Shown one piece after another: positions 27,498 through 36,980 of a DNA stretch of 64,000 nucleotides. The stretch covers positions 64,501-128,500 of the forward strand of contig CASIAB010000009.1 in the NCBI GenBank assembly GCA_949372635.1, read 5' to 3'. The notes under the pieces are model-generated. The model did not search any database. It was given only the letters and a program-made list of their open reading frames with translations, and was not told the DNA's origin. Each line of letters begins with the position of its first letter. The first letter of the stretch is position 1. The translations under genes were made by a program, and so were the position numbers. This stretch comes from an uncultured Pseudomonadales bacterium (GTDB lineage Bacteria > Pseudomonadota > Gammaproteobacteria > Pseudomonadales > Pseudohongiellaceae).

Positions 27498-27533
27498 TTT
27501 TTTTGGTGGATATATTAAACAGTTCGTAAGTAT

Positions 27534-27562
27534 TTGTTATTTATAGTGATTCTAACTATAAA
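27534..27562 (+). promoter_or_regulatory. Candidate internal promoter for the first tuf gene
   Basis: TTGTTA, 17 bases, TATAAA lies between tRNA-Thr and tuf. The gene may be read both from the upstream tRNA promoter and from here. Confidence 0.4.
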
Positions 27563-27620
27563 AACAGAACCTGATTCAAAATTAATTGATGACGCTTAGA
27601 ATAGATAGGGGCAGTCGAAG

Positions 27621-28814
27621 ATGGCTAAAGAAAAATTCGAACGAAATAAATTACACGTCAACGTAGGTACGATTGGTCACGTTGACCATGGTAAGACGAC
27701 TTTAACAGCGGCTTTGACTCGTGTCTGTTCTGAAGTATGGGGCGGAGGAGAAATACGCGACTTCGCGCAGATCGATAATGCGCCAGAAGAGCGAGAGCGC
27801 GGAATTACTATTTCCACGTCTCATGTTGAATACGATTCGCCTAACCGCCACTACGCCCACGTTGATTGTCCAGGTCACGCCGACTATGTAAAGAACATGA
27901 TCACTGGTGCTGCTCAGATGGACGGCGCTATCTTGGTATGTTCGGCTGCAGACGGCCCAATGCCGCAGACTCGTGAGCACATCCTGTTATCTTTGCAGGT
28001 TGGCGTTCCTTACATCGTTGTGTTTATGAACAAAGCGGACATGGTTGATGATGAAGAATTGATTGAATTGGTAGAGATGGAGATCCGTGAGTTATTGGAT
28101 CAATACGAATTCCCAGGCGACGATACGCCTATTATTGTTGGTTCTGCTCTTAAGGCTCTTGAAGGCGACACCTCTGATATCGGCATGCCTGCGGTACAGA
28201 AGCTGGTTGAGACTCTAGACAGCTACATCCCCGATCCGGTTCGTGACGTTGAGAAGCCATTCTTGATGCCAATCGAAGACGTATTCTCAATCTCCGGTCG
28301 TGGCACTGTTGTAACAGGCCGAATCGAGCGCGGAATTGTCAATGTTGGCGATGACTTAGACATTGTTGGTATTAAAGACACACAGAAGACAGTTTGTACG
28401 GGTGTTGAGATGTTCCGCAAGCTGTTGGATGAAGGGCGTGCAGGCGAGAACGTAGGTGTTTTGCTGCGCGGTACTAAGCGTGAAGAGGTTGAGCGCGGTC
28501 AAGTACTGGGCAAGCCCGGATCTGTAACACCTCATACTAAGTTCGAAGCTGAAGTGTATATTCTGAATAAGGATGAAGGTGGTCGTCATACGCCATTCTT
28601 TAAAGGTTACCGTCCGCAGTTCTACTTCCGTACAACGGATGTGACAGGTGCTTGCGAGCTGCCAGAAGGCGTTGAGATGGTAATGCCCGGTGACAACGTG
28701 AACATGGTTGTGACATTGATCGCACCGATCGCGATGGATGACGGTCTACGTTTTGCTATCCGAGAGGGTGGCCGTACAGTAGGCGCGGGCGTTGTAGCTA
28801 AGATCATCGAATAA
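27621..28814 (+). CDS. tuf: Elongation factor Tu, copy 1
   Basis: 397 residues; delivers aminoacyl-tRNA to the ribosome. G1 [11 protein letters not shown]3 DCPGH and G4 NKAD motifs are all present, with the C-terminal beta-barrel GGRHTPFF and DVTG segments. The start is ATG, whereas copy 2 at 44652 uses GTG. Apart from the start codon I find only two base differences, both silent (27656 and 27987), and identity runs six bases past the stop, so the two copies are kept alike by gene conversion. Position after tRNA-Tyr/Gly/Thr matches the tufB locus of E. coli. Confidence 0.99.
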   Translation: MAKEKFERNKLHVNVGTIGHVDHGKTTLTAALTRVCSEVWGGGEIRDFAQIDNAPEERERGITISTSHVEYDSPNRHYAHVDCPGHADYVKNMITGAAQMDGAILVCSAADGPMPQTREHILLSLQVGVPYIVVFMNKADMVDDEELIELVEMEIRELLDQYEFPGDDTPIIVGSALKALEGDTSDIGMPAVQKLVETLDSYIPDPVRDVEKPFLMPIEDVFSISGRGTVVTGRIERGIVNVGDDLDIVGIKDTQKTVCTGVEMFRKLLDEGRAGENVGVLLRGTKREEVERGQVLGKPGSVTPHTKFEAEVYILNKDEGGRHTPFFKGYRPQFYFRTTDVTGACELPEGVEMVMPGDNVNMVVTLIAPIAMDDGLRFAIREGGRTVGAGVVAKIIE

Positions 28815-28820
28815 TTTTGG

Positions 28821-28878
28821 TAAAGACTACTTACTCGGCCGAAGCACTCAAAAGGGTGCTTCGGCCTAGTCGTCTTTA
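28821..28878 (+). terminator. Long hairpin between tuf copy 1 and tRNA-Trp
   Basis: The inner 13-bp stem (GGCCGAAGCACTC with one G-U) closes on an AAAA loop, and an outer TAAAGAC/GTCTTTA arm extends it. It starts one base after the region shared with the second tuf. No clean U-run follows, so it may be a partial terminator or a processing site. Confidence 0.6.
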
Positions 28879-28991
28879 GTGTTTCTATGATTTTCGTTAG
28901 AAGCAAATGAAGATAATAAAGATTTAGCTAGTATTGACCGCCCTTAATGCAAGGGGGAATGAGAAGCACCGATGACCTTTAGAGAAGCAGT

Positions 28992-29067
<76 letters not shown>

Positions 29068-29179
29068 ACTAAAGGCGGGAATTCTTCCACTAGCCATAGG
29101 GAAGAGAATAAGCAGCGATTAAGGTCGCTGTAGGTGGCGGTTAATTAGATATTTTTCAGTGCAAAGAATAGTAAATATT

Positions 29180-29548
29180 ATGTCCGAAAAAATAGCAGAC
29201 GAAGATGGTAAATTAGATTTAGTCAAGTGGGCCGTCGTGGCAGCTATTGTGGCTGGCGCGATTTATGTTAATTCCTATTTCGCCGCAGAATCATTATTGG
29301 TTAGAACGCTAGGCTTGATTGTAACTGCCGGTGTGGCTGGATGGATTGGTGCTCAGACTATTCGCGGGCGTGCTTTTGTTAACTTATGCCTAGATGCACG
29401 AGTTGAGATAAGAAAAGTTGTTTGGCCAACAAGACAAGAAACTACGCAGACTACGATCGTAGTCCTTATCGTCATATTCATTGTAGCTTTTATTCTGTGG
29501 CTACTGGATTGGGGATTAAACAGCGTTATTTCATCGATGATCGGCTAG
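29180..29548 (+). CDS. secE: Preprotein translocase subunit SecE
   Basis: 122 residues with three membrane spans, the longer form found in gammaproteobacteria. SecE clamps SecY in the SecYEG channel. The conserved cytoplasmic amphipathic helix and last span are visible as FVNLCLDARVEIRKVVWPTRQE and the following hydrophobic stretch (split here for length: EIRKVVWPTRQET is the diagnostic core). I chose the ATG at MSEKIADE; a GTG seven codons upstream is also open but has no better ribosome site. nusG starts nine bases after its stop. Confidence 0.96.
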   Translation: MSEKIADEDGKLDLVKWAVVAAIVAGAIYVNSYFAAESLLVRTLGLIVTAGVAGWIGAQTIRGRAFVNLCLDARVEIRKVVWPTRQETTQTTIVVLIVIFIVAFILWLLDWGLNSVISSMIG

Positions 29549-29557
29549 AGGCAAAAA

Positions 29558-30091
29558 ATGGCAAAGCGCTGGTACGTAGTTCATGCCTATTCAGGTTATG
29601 AGAAAAAAGTGATGCTTGCACTTGGAGAGCGAATTGCTCTCCGGAAAATGGAAGATTACTTCGATGAAGTGTTAGTGCCTACCGAAGAAGTTGTAGAAAT
29701 GCGCGGTGGTCAAAAGCGAAAGAGCGAGCGCAAATTCTTTCCGGGTTACGTCTTGGTTCATATGGAGCTAAACGACGATACCTGGCATTTGGTTAAGGAC
29801 ACGCCCAGGGTTATGGGCTTTATTGGCGGCACGGCAGAGAGGCCCGCACCAATAACGGATAAAGAAGCGAATAAGATTCTTCAGAGAATGGAGGATAGCG
29901 AAGAGGCTCCAACTCATAAGACGATCTACGAGCCTGGCGAGATGGTACGAGTTACAGATGGTCCTTTTAATGACTTCACTGGTACGGTTGAGGAAGTCAA
30001 TTACGAGAAGAGTCGATTACGCGTTGCCGTATTGATTTTCGGTCGTTCTACTCCAGTAGAGCTAGAGTTCGGGCAAGTCGAAAAGAGCTAA
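29558..30091 (+). CDS. nusG: Transcription termination/antitermination factor NusG
   Basis: 177 residues. The NGN domain begins [16 protein letters not shown] and includes [12 protein letters not shown]; the KOW domain at the C terminus begins [16 protein letters not shown]. It binds RNA polymerase and links it to Rho and to ribosomal S10. It pairs with secE as in most bacteria. Confidence 0.98.
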   Translation: MAKRWYVVHAYSGYEKKVMLALGERIALRKMEDYFDEVLVPTEEVVEMRGGQKRKSERKFFPGYVLVHMELNDDTWHLVKDTPRVMGFIGGTAERPAPITDKEANKILQRMEDSEEAPTHKTIYEPGEMVRVTDGPFNDFTGTVEEVNYEKSRLRVAVLIFGRSTPVELEFGQVEKS

Positions 30092-30230
30092 GAGACAGAA
30101 AATTTTAGATTCATTGAGGGTATTTAATAACCTTTTAACAAAGTCGATTCCCTCACTAACGTAGGGCGTCGCCGGGGAGTTTGGTTAGCTGCGAGGCTGA
30201 ATCGAACGTTTGAACCCAAAGGAGAAAGAC

Positions 30231-30665
30231 ATGGCTAAGAAAGTACTGGCTTATATAAAGCTGCAAGTTGGCGCAGGAAAAGCTAACCCAAGTCCACCTG
30301 TTGGTCCGGCTCTCGGTCAACACGGCGTAAACATCATGGAATTTTGTAAGGCATTCAATGCGCAGACTCAAGGCGTTGAAGTTGGGCTGCCTATCCCTGT
30401 AGTTATCACTGTTTATGCAGATCGTAGCTTCACCTTTATTACGAAGACGCCTCCCGCCTCTGTATTACTGCGTAAAGCAGCTGGCCTCAAGAAGGGGAGT
30501 GGACGTCCAAATACCGAAAAAGTGGGCAAAGTAAATCGCGCCCAATTAGAAGAAATTGCGACCCAGAAAATGGCTGATCTCACTGCTGCTGATATGGATG
30601 CTGCGGTTCGCACTCTTGCTGGCAGCGCGCGCAGCGCGGGCATAGAAGTCGAGGGAGTGGAGTAA
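30231..30665 (+). CDS. rplK: Large-subunit ribosomal protein L11
   Basis: 144 residues. The start is set by AAAGGAG seven bases ahead of the ATG giving [13 protein letters not shown]; an in-frame ATG seven codons upstream overlaps that ribosome site and is rejected. The proline-rich N-terminal switch ([17 protein letters not shown]) that contacts thiostrepton-site rRNA is complete, as is the C-terminal RNA-binding domain. rplA follows one base later. The 139-base leader after nusG should hold the L1 autoregulatory site, but I could not define it. Confidence 0.98.
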   Translation: MAKKVLAYIKLQVGAGKANPSPPVGPALGQHGVNIMEFCKAFNAQTQGVEVGLPIPVVITVYADRSFTFITKTPPASVLLRKAAGLKKGSGRPNTEKVGKVNRAQLEEIATQKMADLTAADMDAAVRTLAGSARSAGIEVEGVE

Positions 30666-30666
30666 C

Positions 30667-31365
30667 ATGGCCAAACTATCCAAAAAACAAAAGCAAGTAG
30701 CTGAAAAGGTTGAGTCAGGCAAAGCCTACTCAGTTGAAGAAGCTGTTGCGATTATTTCAGAATTTGCTTCAAAGAAATTCAGCGAGTCTCTAGACGTTTG
30801 TGTGAATCTCGGCATCGATGCGCGTAAATCGGATCAAGCTGTTCGCGGTTCCACAATTCTACCTAACGGCACAGGCAAAGACGTTCGCGTCGCAGTATTT
30901 GCTCAAGGCGAAAATGCCGAAAAGGCGAAGGCTGCCGGTGCTGATGTGGTGGGCTTCGAGGATTTAGCTGAATCCATTCAGGCAGGAAATCTGGACTTCG
31001 ACGTAGTTATTGCTACACCAGACGCTATGCGTGTAGTGGGCAAACTAGGTACGGTTCTCGGCCCAAGAGGTTTGATGCCTAATCCGAAAGTCGGAACAGT
31101 TACGCCAGACGTTGAAACTGCAGTTAAGAACGCCAAGTCCGGCCAGGTTAGATATAGAACGGACAAGAACGGCATCGTTCATGGCGGCATCGGTAAAGTG
31201 GGTTTTGAAGCTCCTGCCGTTAAGGCAAACCTTGAAGCGCTATTGGCAGACCTAAAGAAGGCTAAGCCATCTGCAGCTAAGGGTGTCTATATTAAGAAGG
31301 TTGTTCTTTCTTCTACGATGGGTCCTGGATTGCAGATAGACCAGTCATCCTTAGAGCTTCTTTAG
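30667..31365 (+). CDS. rplA: Large-subunit ribosomal protein L1
   Basis: 232 residues, usual length. It forms the L1 stalk near the E site and, in relatives, represses its own operon by binding the leader. The signature [14 protein letters not shown] is present as [17 protein letters not shown] (about residues 127-143). It is separated by one base from rplK. Confidence 0.98.
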   Translation: MAKLSKKQKQVAEKVESGKAYSVEEAVAIISEFASKKFSESLDVCVNLGIDARKSDQAVRGSTILPNGTGKDVRVAVFAQGENAEKAKAAGADVVGFEDLAESIQAGNLDFDVVIATPDAMRVVGKLGTVLGPRGLMPNPKVGTVTPDVETAVKNAKSGQVRYRTDKNGIVHGGIGKVGFEAPAVKANLEALLADLKKAKPSAAKGVYIKKVVLSSTMGPGLQIDQSSLELL

Positions 31366-31413
31366 CGCTAGCAATAAAAAATTCGAAGGGTGATCTTGTA
31401 TTGCTCTTCAACA

Positions 31414-31610
31414 GACTTTGGGGTTTCGCGAAAGCGAAGCTGTCAAAGACCGTAGGTGTGACCGCCGAGTTTAGGTTTGGTCGCTTAATTTCCTACGCAG
31501 ATGGTGAAGCCCGATTTAGTATAATGCTAAATTTCAATCACCGAATAGAAAGGGCATGACATGAGCATTTGTCATGCTAAATCGCGGTCGAGTAATCGAT
31601 CATATTAAGG
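31414..31610 (+). promoter_or_regulatory. L10 leader, autoregulatory RNA ahead of rplJ
   Basis: The core (about 31449-31507) shows the conserved pairing CGTAGG with CCTACG, an inner GACC/GGTC stem, the CTTAATTT internal loop and the trailing CAGATGGTGAAG, all typical of the L10(L12)4-binding leader. A GCGAAAGC-type stem precedes it. Nearer the gene, a separate perfect 8-bp hairpin GCATGACA/TGTCATGC lies at 31554-31577. L10 in complex with L12 is expected to bind here and repress translation of rplJL. Confidence 0.85.
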
Positions 31611-31620
31611 AGTTTAGCTA

Positions 31621-32151
31621 GTGGCTATTGGACTAGAAGATAAGAAACAAATTGTTTCGGAAGTCAATACGGCTGCTAACAGTGCATTGTCTGCGGTACT
31701 CGCCGATTATCGGGGTGTAACCGTTAGCGATATGACTGAGCTTCGCAAGAGTGCTAGAGCGAATAATGTTTACCTTCGTGTTGTAAGAAACACGCTGCTT
31801 AAGAAAGCAGTTGAAGGTACTGAGTTCGAGTGCATTCAAGAAGTTTTAGTTGGTCCTACGATTCTTGCATTCTCAGAGGAAGACCCTGGTGCCGCTGCGC
31901 GCGTGCTGAAGGATTTTGCTAAGGAGAAGAAAGATTTCGAGATCAAAGCACTATCTGTAGGTGGCAAGTTATTGGATGCAGATCAGATCGACGTGTTGGC
32001 GAAGTTGCCGACTCACGATCAGGCACTGTCCATTCTTATGAGCGTTATGTTAGCGCCCGTAACGAAGCTCGCCAGAACCATGATAGAGGTTCCCTCGAAA
32101 GCAACACGTGCTGTTGCTGCAGTGCGAGACCAGAAGCAGGAAGCAGCATAG
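31621..32151 (+). CDS. rplJ: Large-subunit ribosomal protein L10
   Basis: 176 residues, GTG start with AAGGAG nine bases upstream. L10 is the base of the L12 stalk. The N-terminal rRNA-binding domain ([19 protein letters not shown], then [13 protein letters not shown]) is complete, and the C-terminal helix that carries L12 dimers follows. Expression should be controlled through the leader just upstream. Confidence 0.98.
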   Translation: MAIGLEDKKQIVSEVNTAANSALSAVLADYRGVTVSDMTELRKSARANNVYLRVVRNTLLKKAVEGTEFECIQEVLVGPTILAFSEEDPGAAARVLKDFAKEKKDFEIKALSVGGKLLDADQIDVLAKLPTHDQALSILMSVMLAPVTKLARTMIEVPSKATRAVAAVRDQKQEAA

Positions 32152-32229
32152 TTACTTCGTAGCAGTTTAGAAATTGTAAAAAATTTAAAACAACTTAAAT
32201 TAATTTATTGAAAGTAGGAGACAAGAGTC

Positions 32230-32604
32230 ATGGCTCTTTCCAAAGAAGATGTATTAGAAGCAATTGCAGACATGTCAGTAATGGACGTAGTTCAGCTGGT
32301 TGAAGCAATGGAAGAAAAATTCGGTGTTTCAGCTGCTGCAGCAGTAGCGGCGGCTCCAGCTGCAGCAGCCGATGCTGCGCCAGCAGAAGAACAAACTGAG
32401 TTCGATATTGTTCTAGCTTCTATTGGAGAAAAGAAAGTAAACGTCATTAAGGCGGTTCGAAGTATCACGGGCCTAGGTCTTAAAGAAGCTAAAGAATTAG
32501 TTGATGGCGCGCCATCAACTATCAAAGAAGCTGCTCCTAAGGGGGAGGCGGATGAAGCCAAGAAAGCTTTGGAAGAAGCTGGCGCAACCGTTGAGCTTAA
32601 GTAG
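32230..32604 (+). CDS. rplL: Large-subunit ribosomal protein L7/L12
   Basis: 124 residues. N-terminal dimerisation domain ([22 protein letters not shown]), alanine-rich hinge (about 38-55) and C-terminal factor-binding domain with [16 protein letters not shown] are all seen. It recruits translation GTPases. It shares an operon with rplJ; an attenuator-like hairpin separates it from rpoB. Confidence 0.98.
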   Translation: MALSKEDVLEAIADMSVMDVVQLVEAMEEKFGVSAAAAVAAAPAAAADAAPAEEQTEFDIVLASIGEKKVNVIKAVRSITGLGLKEAKELVDGAPSTIKEAAPKGEADEAKKALEEAGATVELK

Positions 32605-32627
32605 CAAGAATTGTTAAAAAACGAGAA

Positions 32628-32656
32628 GCGCCGGGTGCCGTTAACGCACCTGGCGT
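32628..32656 (+). terminator. Attenuator-like hairpin between rplL and rpoB
   Basis: An 11-bp stem with two G-U pairs (GCGCCGGGTGC against GCACCTGGCGT, seven-base loop) without a U-run. E. coli has a partial terminator at this same position that reduces rpoBC output relative to rplJL. Confidence 0.6.
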
Positions 32657-32797
32657 TGATTCGTCGTAATTTCGAGCAAGAGAAGGCCGGCTAATCGCCG
32701 CGCATTGTCCAAGTCGCATAGACGAAAGAAGATGCAAATCGCAGAACAATTCTGCCAGTAGTTAATGCCAATAGAACACAACGCTAGGAACACACCA

Positions 32798-35700
32798 ATG
32801 GCCTATTCGTATACAGAGAAAAAACGTATCCGTAAGAACTTCGGAAAATTGCCAAGTGCGATGGATATTCCTTACCTCTTATCTATACAAGTCGATTCCT
32901 ATAAACAGTTTACCCAGGTTGACGTGCCTGTCGAATCACGCATGGAACAAGGCTTACACGCTGCGTTCAAATCTGTATTCCCTATCGTCAGCTATTCCGG
33001 CAAAGCAGTTCTGGAATATGTTAGCTATAATCTTGGAAAGCCAGCGTTTGACGTCAAAGAATGTCAATTGCGTGGTTCTACCTATTCAGTTTCCTTGCGG
33101 GTTAAGGTTCGGCTGATTCTTTATGATAAGGAATCAACAACACAAACAATTAAGGATATTAAAGAGCAAGAAGTCTATATGGGCGAGATTCCATTGATGA
33201 CGGATTCGGGTACTTTTGTTATCAATGGTACCGAGCGTGTTGTTGTATCGCAGTTGCATAGATCGCCCGGTGTGTTCTTTGACCATGACCGTGGTAAGAC
33301 GCACAGCTCGGGAAAACTACTCTACTCTGCGCGGGTTATTCCTTACCGTGGTTCTTGGCTCGACTTTGAATTCGACCCGAAAGACATGGTCTATGTTCGA
33401 ATCGACCGTCGTCGTAAATTGCCTGCGTCTGTCTTGCTGCGCGCATTAGGTTACGGATCTCAAGAAATTCTTGAGATGTTCTATGACAACAATAGTTTTA
33501 AGATTGCTACGAAAGGCAAGGGTAAAGAATCGGCCATTTCGTTGAATCTAATCCCTGCTCGTTTGCGTGGAGAAGTGCTTACTTTTCCGATCAATGACAA
33601 GAAAGGCAAGGAAATTGTAGAGGCTGGCCGCCGTATTACTTCACGCCACGTGCGCTTAATGGAACAAGCTAAGTTAACTATGCTGCTAATCGAGCATGAG
33701 TACCTTATTGGTGCCGCACTTGCTGCTGATGTGATCAACGAAGAGACAGGTGAAGTTTTAGTTGCCTGTAATACAGAAATCACTGAAGAGGTGATAGAGC
33801 AGTTTTTCGAGGCCGGCGTAAAGACGTTCGAGACTATCTACACTAACGATCTGGACTGCGGTCCATTTGTATCGCATACATTGCGCATCGATGGAACCAC
33901 TTCCAAGCTGGAAGCTATGGTTGAAATCTATCGCATGATGCGCCCGGGCGAGCCGCCTACAAAGGAATCTGCAGAGAACTTATTTTCTAATCTATTCTTT
34001 TCTCCAGAGCGTTACGATCTTTCTGCTGTCGGTCGTATGAAGTTCAATCGCCGGCTGGGTCGTCCTGAGTCTGAGGGCTTAATGGTCCTTAGTAAGGAAG
34101 ACATCGTCGATGTGCTGAAGACTGTGGTCGGAATCCGGAATGGTTTCGGTTCAGTAGATGACATCGATCACTTAGGTAACCGTCGTATTCGCTCTGTTGG
34201 TGAGATGGCCGAGAACCAATTTCGTGTTGGTTTGGTTCGTGTCGAACGCGCAGTGAAAGAGCGTTTGAGCATGGCAGATTCTGAAGGTCTGATGCCGCAA
34301 GATATGATCAATGCGAAGCCAGTGGCTGCAGCGATCAAGGAATTCTTTGGCTCCAGTCAGCTTTCCCAGTTCATGGATCAGAATAACCCGTTGTCCGAGG
34401 TGACTCACAAGCGTCGCGTATCGGCTCTTGGGCCCGGTGGTCTCACGAGAGAAAGAGCAGGCTTCGAAGTGCGTGATGTACACCCGACTCACTACGGTCG
34501 AGTATGCCCAATTGAAACGCCTGAAGGTCCGAACATCGGACTGATTAACTCGCTTGCAACTTATGCGAGAACAAATAACTACGGCTTCCTGGAAAGCCCT
34601 TATAGAAAGGTAGTTAGCAACAAAGTTACAGACGAGATCGATTATCTATCAGCGATTGACGAAAGTGATTTCGTCATTGCGCAGGCGAGTGCTCCTTTGG
34701 ATAAGAAGAAGGGCTTCATTGATACATTAGTCACAGTACGCTACAAGGGTGAAACACTTTTAAAGCCGCGCGAAGAAGTTGACTATATGGATGTGGCTCC
34801 ACAACAGATGGTATCTGTAGCGGCGGCATTGATTCCTTTCCTAGAGCATGACGATGCTAACCGTGCCCTGATGGGTTCGAACATGCAGCGTCAGGCAGTT
34901 CCGACGCTGAAGACTGAGAAGCCTTTGGTTGGTACGGGCATGGAGCGCAATGTAGCGACTGATTCAGGTGTATGTGTTGTTGCGTTCCGTGGGGGTGTCA
35001 TCGAAAGTGTCGATGCGGCAAGAATCATCGTTCGTGTTAACGATGCAGAGACAGACGCAGGTGAGGCGGGTGTGGATATCTACAACCTGACTAAGTATAC
35101 CCGCTCTAATCAGAATACATGTATCAGTCAGCGACCATTGGTCAAAGATGGAGACACGATTGGTCGTGGCGACATCTTGGCAGACGGTCCATCAATCGAT
35201 ATGGGTGAGTTAGCACTAGGGCAAAATATGCGTATCGCATTCATGCCTTGGAACGGATACAACTTCGAAGATTCAATTTTGATATCTGAGCGAGTGGCTA
35301 AGGAAGATCGCTTCACCACTATTCATATTCAGGAACTAACTTGTGTCGCTCGCGATACCAAGCTGGGATCGGAAGAGATTACCGCTGATATTCCAAACGT
35401 AGGTGAAGGCGCCCTAAGCAAGCTGGACGAGTCTGGCATTGTTTATATAGGTGCTGAAGTTAGTGCTGGCGATATTTTGGTCGGCAAAGTTACGCCTAAG
35501 GGCGAAACACAGCTAACTCCAGAAGAAAAGCTACTGCGTGCAATCTTCGGTGAGAAAGCCTCGGACGTAAAAGATACTTCTTCGCGCGTGCCTACAAGTG
35601 TTAAGGGTACCGTAATCGACGTACAGGTATTCACGCGTGACGGTCTTGAGAAAGATCAGCGCGCCATGGAGATTGAAGAAACGCAACTGTCTAAGGTTCG

Positions 35701-36895
35701 CAAAGACATCGATGATGAATATCGAATTGTAGAGGCCGCGACTTATGAACGCCTGCAACACGCTCTAATAGGAAAAGTTGTAGCTGGTGGTCCGAAGTTG
35801 AAGAAGGGCCAGAAGATTACCGCTGGCTATCTAGAGGAACTGCCAAGGGAAGATTGGTTCAAGCTGCGCATGTCTAATGATGTAGTGAACAAGCAATTAG
35901 AGCGTGCTGATGAGCAGTTAAAAGAAAGGCGAATAGATCTAGACGAGCGCTTCGAAGACAAGAGAAAGAAACTCACTCAAGGTGATGATCTAGCGCCTGG
36001 CGTGTTGAAGATCGTTAAAGTCTACCTCGCTATTAAGCGCCGCATACAGCCGGGTGACAAAATGGCCGGTCGTCATGGTAACAAAGGCGTCATCTCGGTA
36101 ATTATGCCTGTCGAAGACATGCCTTATGACGAGAAGGGTGAGCCGATAGATATCGTGTTGAATCCGCTCGGCGTGCCGTCGCGAATGAACGTTGGTCAGG
36201 TCCTAGAGACACACTTGGGTGCGGCGGCCAAGGGCTTGGGTAACCGTATTGGCGGGATGCTAGATGCTAAGAAGAAGGCATCCGAAGTCAGAAAGCTAGT
36301 TGCCGAAATCTATAACAAGATCGGTGAGCGCACTGAAGATATCAAAAGCTTTAGTGACGATGAACTCATGGAGCTTGCGGGCAACTTGCGTGCGGGCGTT
36401 CCGATGGCTACTCCTGTTTTCGATGGTGCGGCTGAGTCTGAAATCAAAGATATGCTAGAGTTGGCTGGCATTGATGAAAGCGGTCAGGTCACACTTTTTG
36501 ATGGTAGAACGGGCGAGTCCTTCGATCGCCAGGTAACTGTTGGCATCATGTATATGCTGAAGCTGAATCACCTGGTTGATGACAAGATGCACGCTAGATC
36601 GACTGGTTCTTACAGCTTGGTTACGCAACAACCATTAGGTGGTAAGGCCCAGTTCGGTGGGCAGCGCTTCGGAGAGATGGAAGTGTGGGCGCTTGAAGCT
36701 TATGGTGCGGCTTATACCTTACAGGAAATGCTAACCGTTAAGTCGGATGACGTTGCCGGGCGAACGAAGATGTACAAGAACATCGTCGATGGTGACCACA
36801 AAATGGAACCGGGAATGCCGGAGTCATTTAATGTACTAGTGAAAGAAATTAGATCTCTTGCGATTGATATGGAGTTGGATGTCAGTACTAAATAG
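32798..36895 (+). CDS. rpoB: RNA polymerase beta subunit
   Basis: 1365 residues. The start is the ATG giving [16 protein letters not shown], with AGGAA upstream; an ATG 11 codons earlier is in frame but does not match the family. The rifampicin region ([21 protein letters not shown] in its first part), FEDSILISE and the C-terminal [15 protein letters not shown] catalytic-core motif are intact. The rifampicin-contact residues look wild-type (Asp, His, Ser positions conserved), so no resistance change is evident. It is cotranscribed with rpoC. Confidence 0.99.
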   Translation: MAYSYTEKKRIRKNFGKLPSAMDIPYLLSIQVDSYKQFTQVDVPVESRMEQGLHAAFKSVFPIVSYSGKAVLEYVSYNLGKPAFDVKECQLRGSTYSVSLRVKVRLILYDKESTTQTIKDIKEQEVYMGEIPLMTDSGTFVINGTERVVVSQLHRSPGVFFDHDRGKTHSSGKLLYSARVIPYRGSWLDFEFDPKDMVYVRIDRRRKLPASVLLRALGYGSQEILEMFYDNNSFKIATKGKGKESAISLNLIPARLRGEVLTFPINDKKGKEIVEAGRRITSRHVRLMEQAKLTMLLIEHEYLIGAALAADVINEETGEVLVACNTEITEEVIEQFFEAGVKTFETIYTNDLDCGPFVSHTLRIDGTTSKLEAMVEIYRMMRPGEPPTKESAENLFSNLFFSPERYDLSAVGRMKFNRRLGRPESEGLMVLSKEDIVDVLKTVVGIRNGFGSVDDIDHLGNRRIRSVGEMAENQFRVGLVRVERAVKERLSMADSEGLMPQDMINAKPVAAAIKEFFGSSQLSQFMDQNNPLSEVTHKRRVSALGPGGLTRERAGFEVRDVHPTHYGRVCPIETPEGPNIGLINSLATYARTNNYGFLESPYRKVVSNKVTDEIDYLSAIDESDFVIAQASAPLDKKKGFIDTLVTVRYKGETLLKPREEVDYMDVAPQQMVSVAAALIPFLEHDDANRALMGSNMQRQAVPTLKTEKPLVGTGMERNVATDSGVCVVAFRGGVIESVDAARIIVRVNDAETDAGEAGVDIYNLTKYTRSNQNTCISQRPLVKDGDTIGRGDILADGPSIDMGELALGQNMRIAFMPWNGYNFEDSILISERVAKEDRFTTIHIQELTCVARDTKLGSEEITADIPNVGEGALSKLDESGIVYIGAEVSAGDILVGKVTPKGETQLTPEEKLLRAIFGEKASDVKDTSSRVPTSVKGTVIDVQVFTRDGLEKDQRAMEIEETQLSKVRKDIDDEYRIVEAATYERLQHALIGKVVAGGPKLKKGQKITAGYLEELPREDWFKLRMSNDVVNKQLERADEQLKERRIDLDERFEDKRKKLTQGDDLAPGVLKIVKVYLAIKRRIQPGDKMAGRHGNKGVISVIMPVEDMPYDEKGEPIDIVLNPLGVPSRMNVGQVLETHLGAAAKGLGNRIGGMLDAKKKASEVRKLVAEIYNKIGERTEDIKSFSDDELMELAGNLRAGVPMATPVFDGAAESEIKDMLELAGIDESGQVTLFDGRTGESFDRQVTVGIMYMLKLNHLVDDKMHARSTGSYSLVTQQPLGGKAQFGGQRFGEMEVWALEAYGAAYTLQEMLTVKSDDVAGRTKMYKNIVDGDHKMEPGMPESFNVLVKEIRSLAIDMELDVSTK

Positions 36896-36980
36896 ACCAA
36901 TTCGCACTAGCCAGTACGACAAATGAAGAATTAGTGATTATTAAAGCCTGTTCTCGAAAGCAGCAGGTGGAGGAGTTAGA

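Noticed and set aside
28934..28962. TTGACC ahead of tRNA-Trp as a promoter
   Set aside because: No acceptable -10 at the right distance; the CCCTT/AAGGG stem there is short. tRNA-Trp may be read from upstream.
31520..31525. Perfect TATAAT ahead of rplJ
   Set aside because: No -35 element at 16-18 bases, and it falls in the small TTTAG/CTAAA palindrome of the leader; treated as chance.
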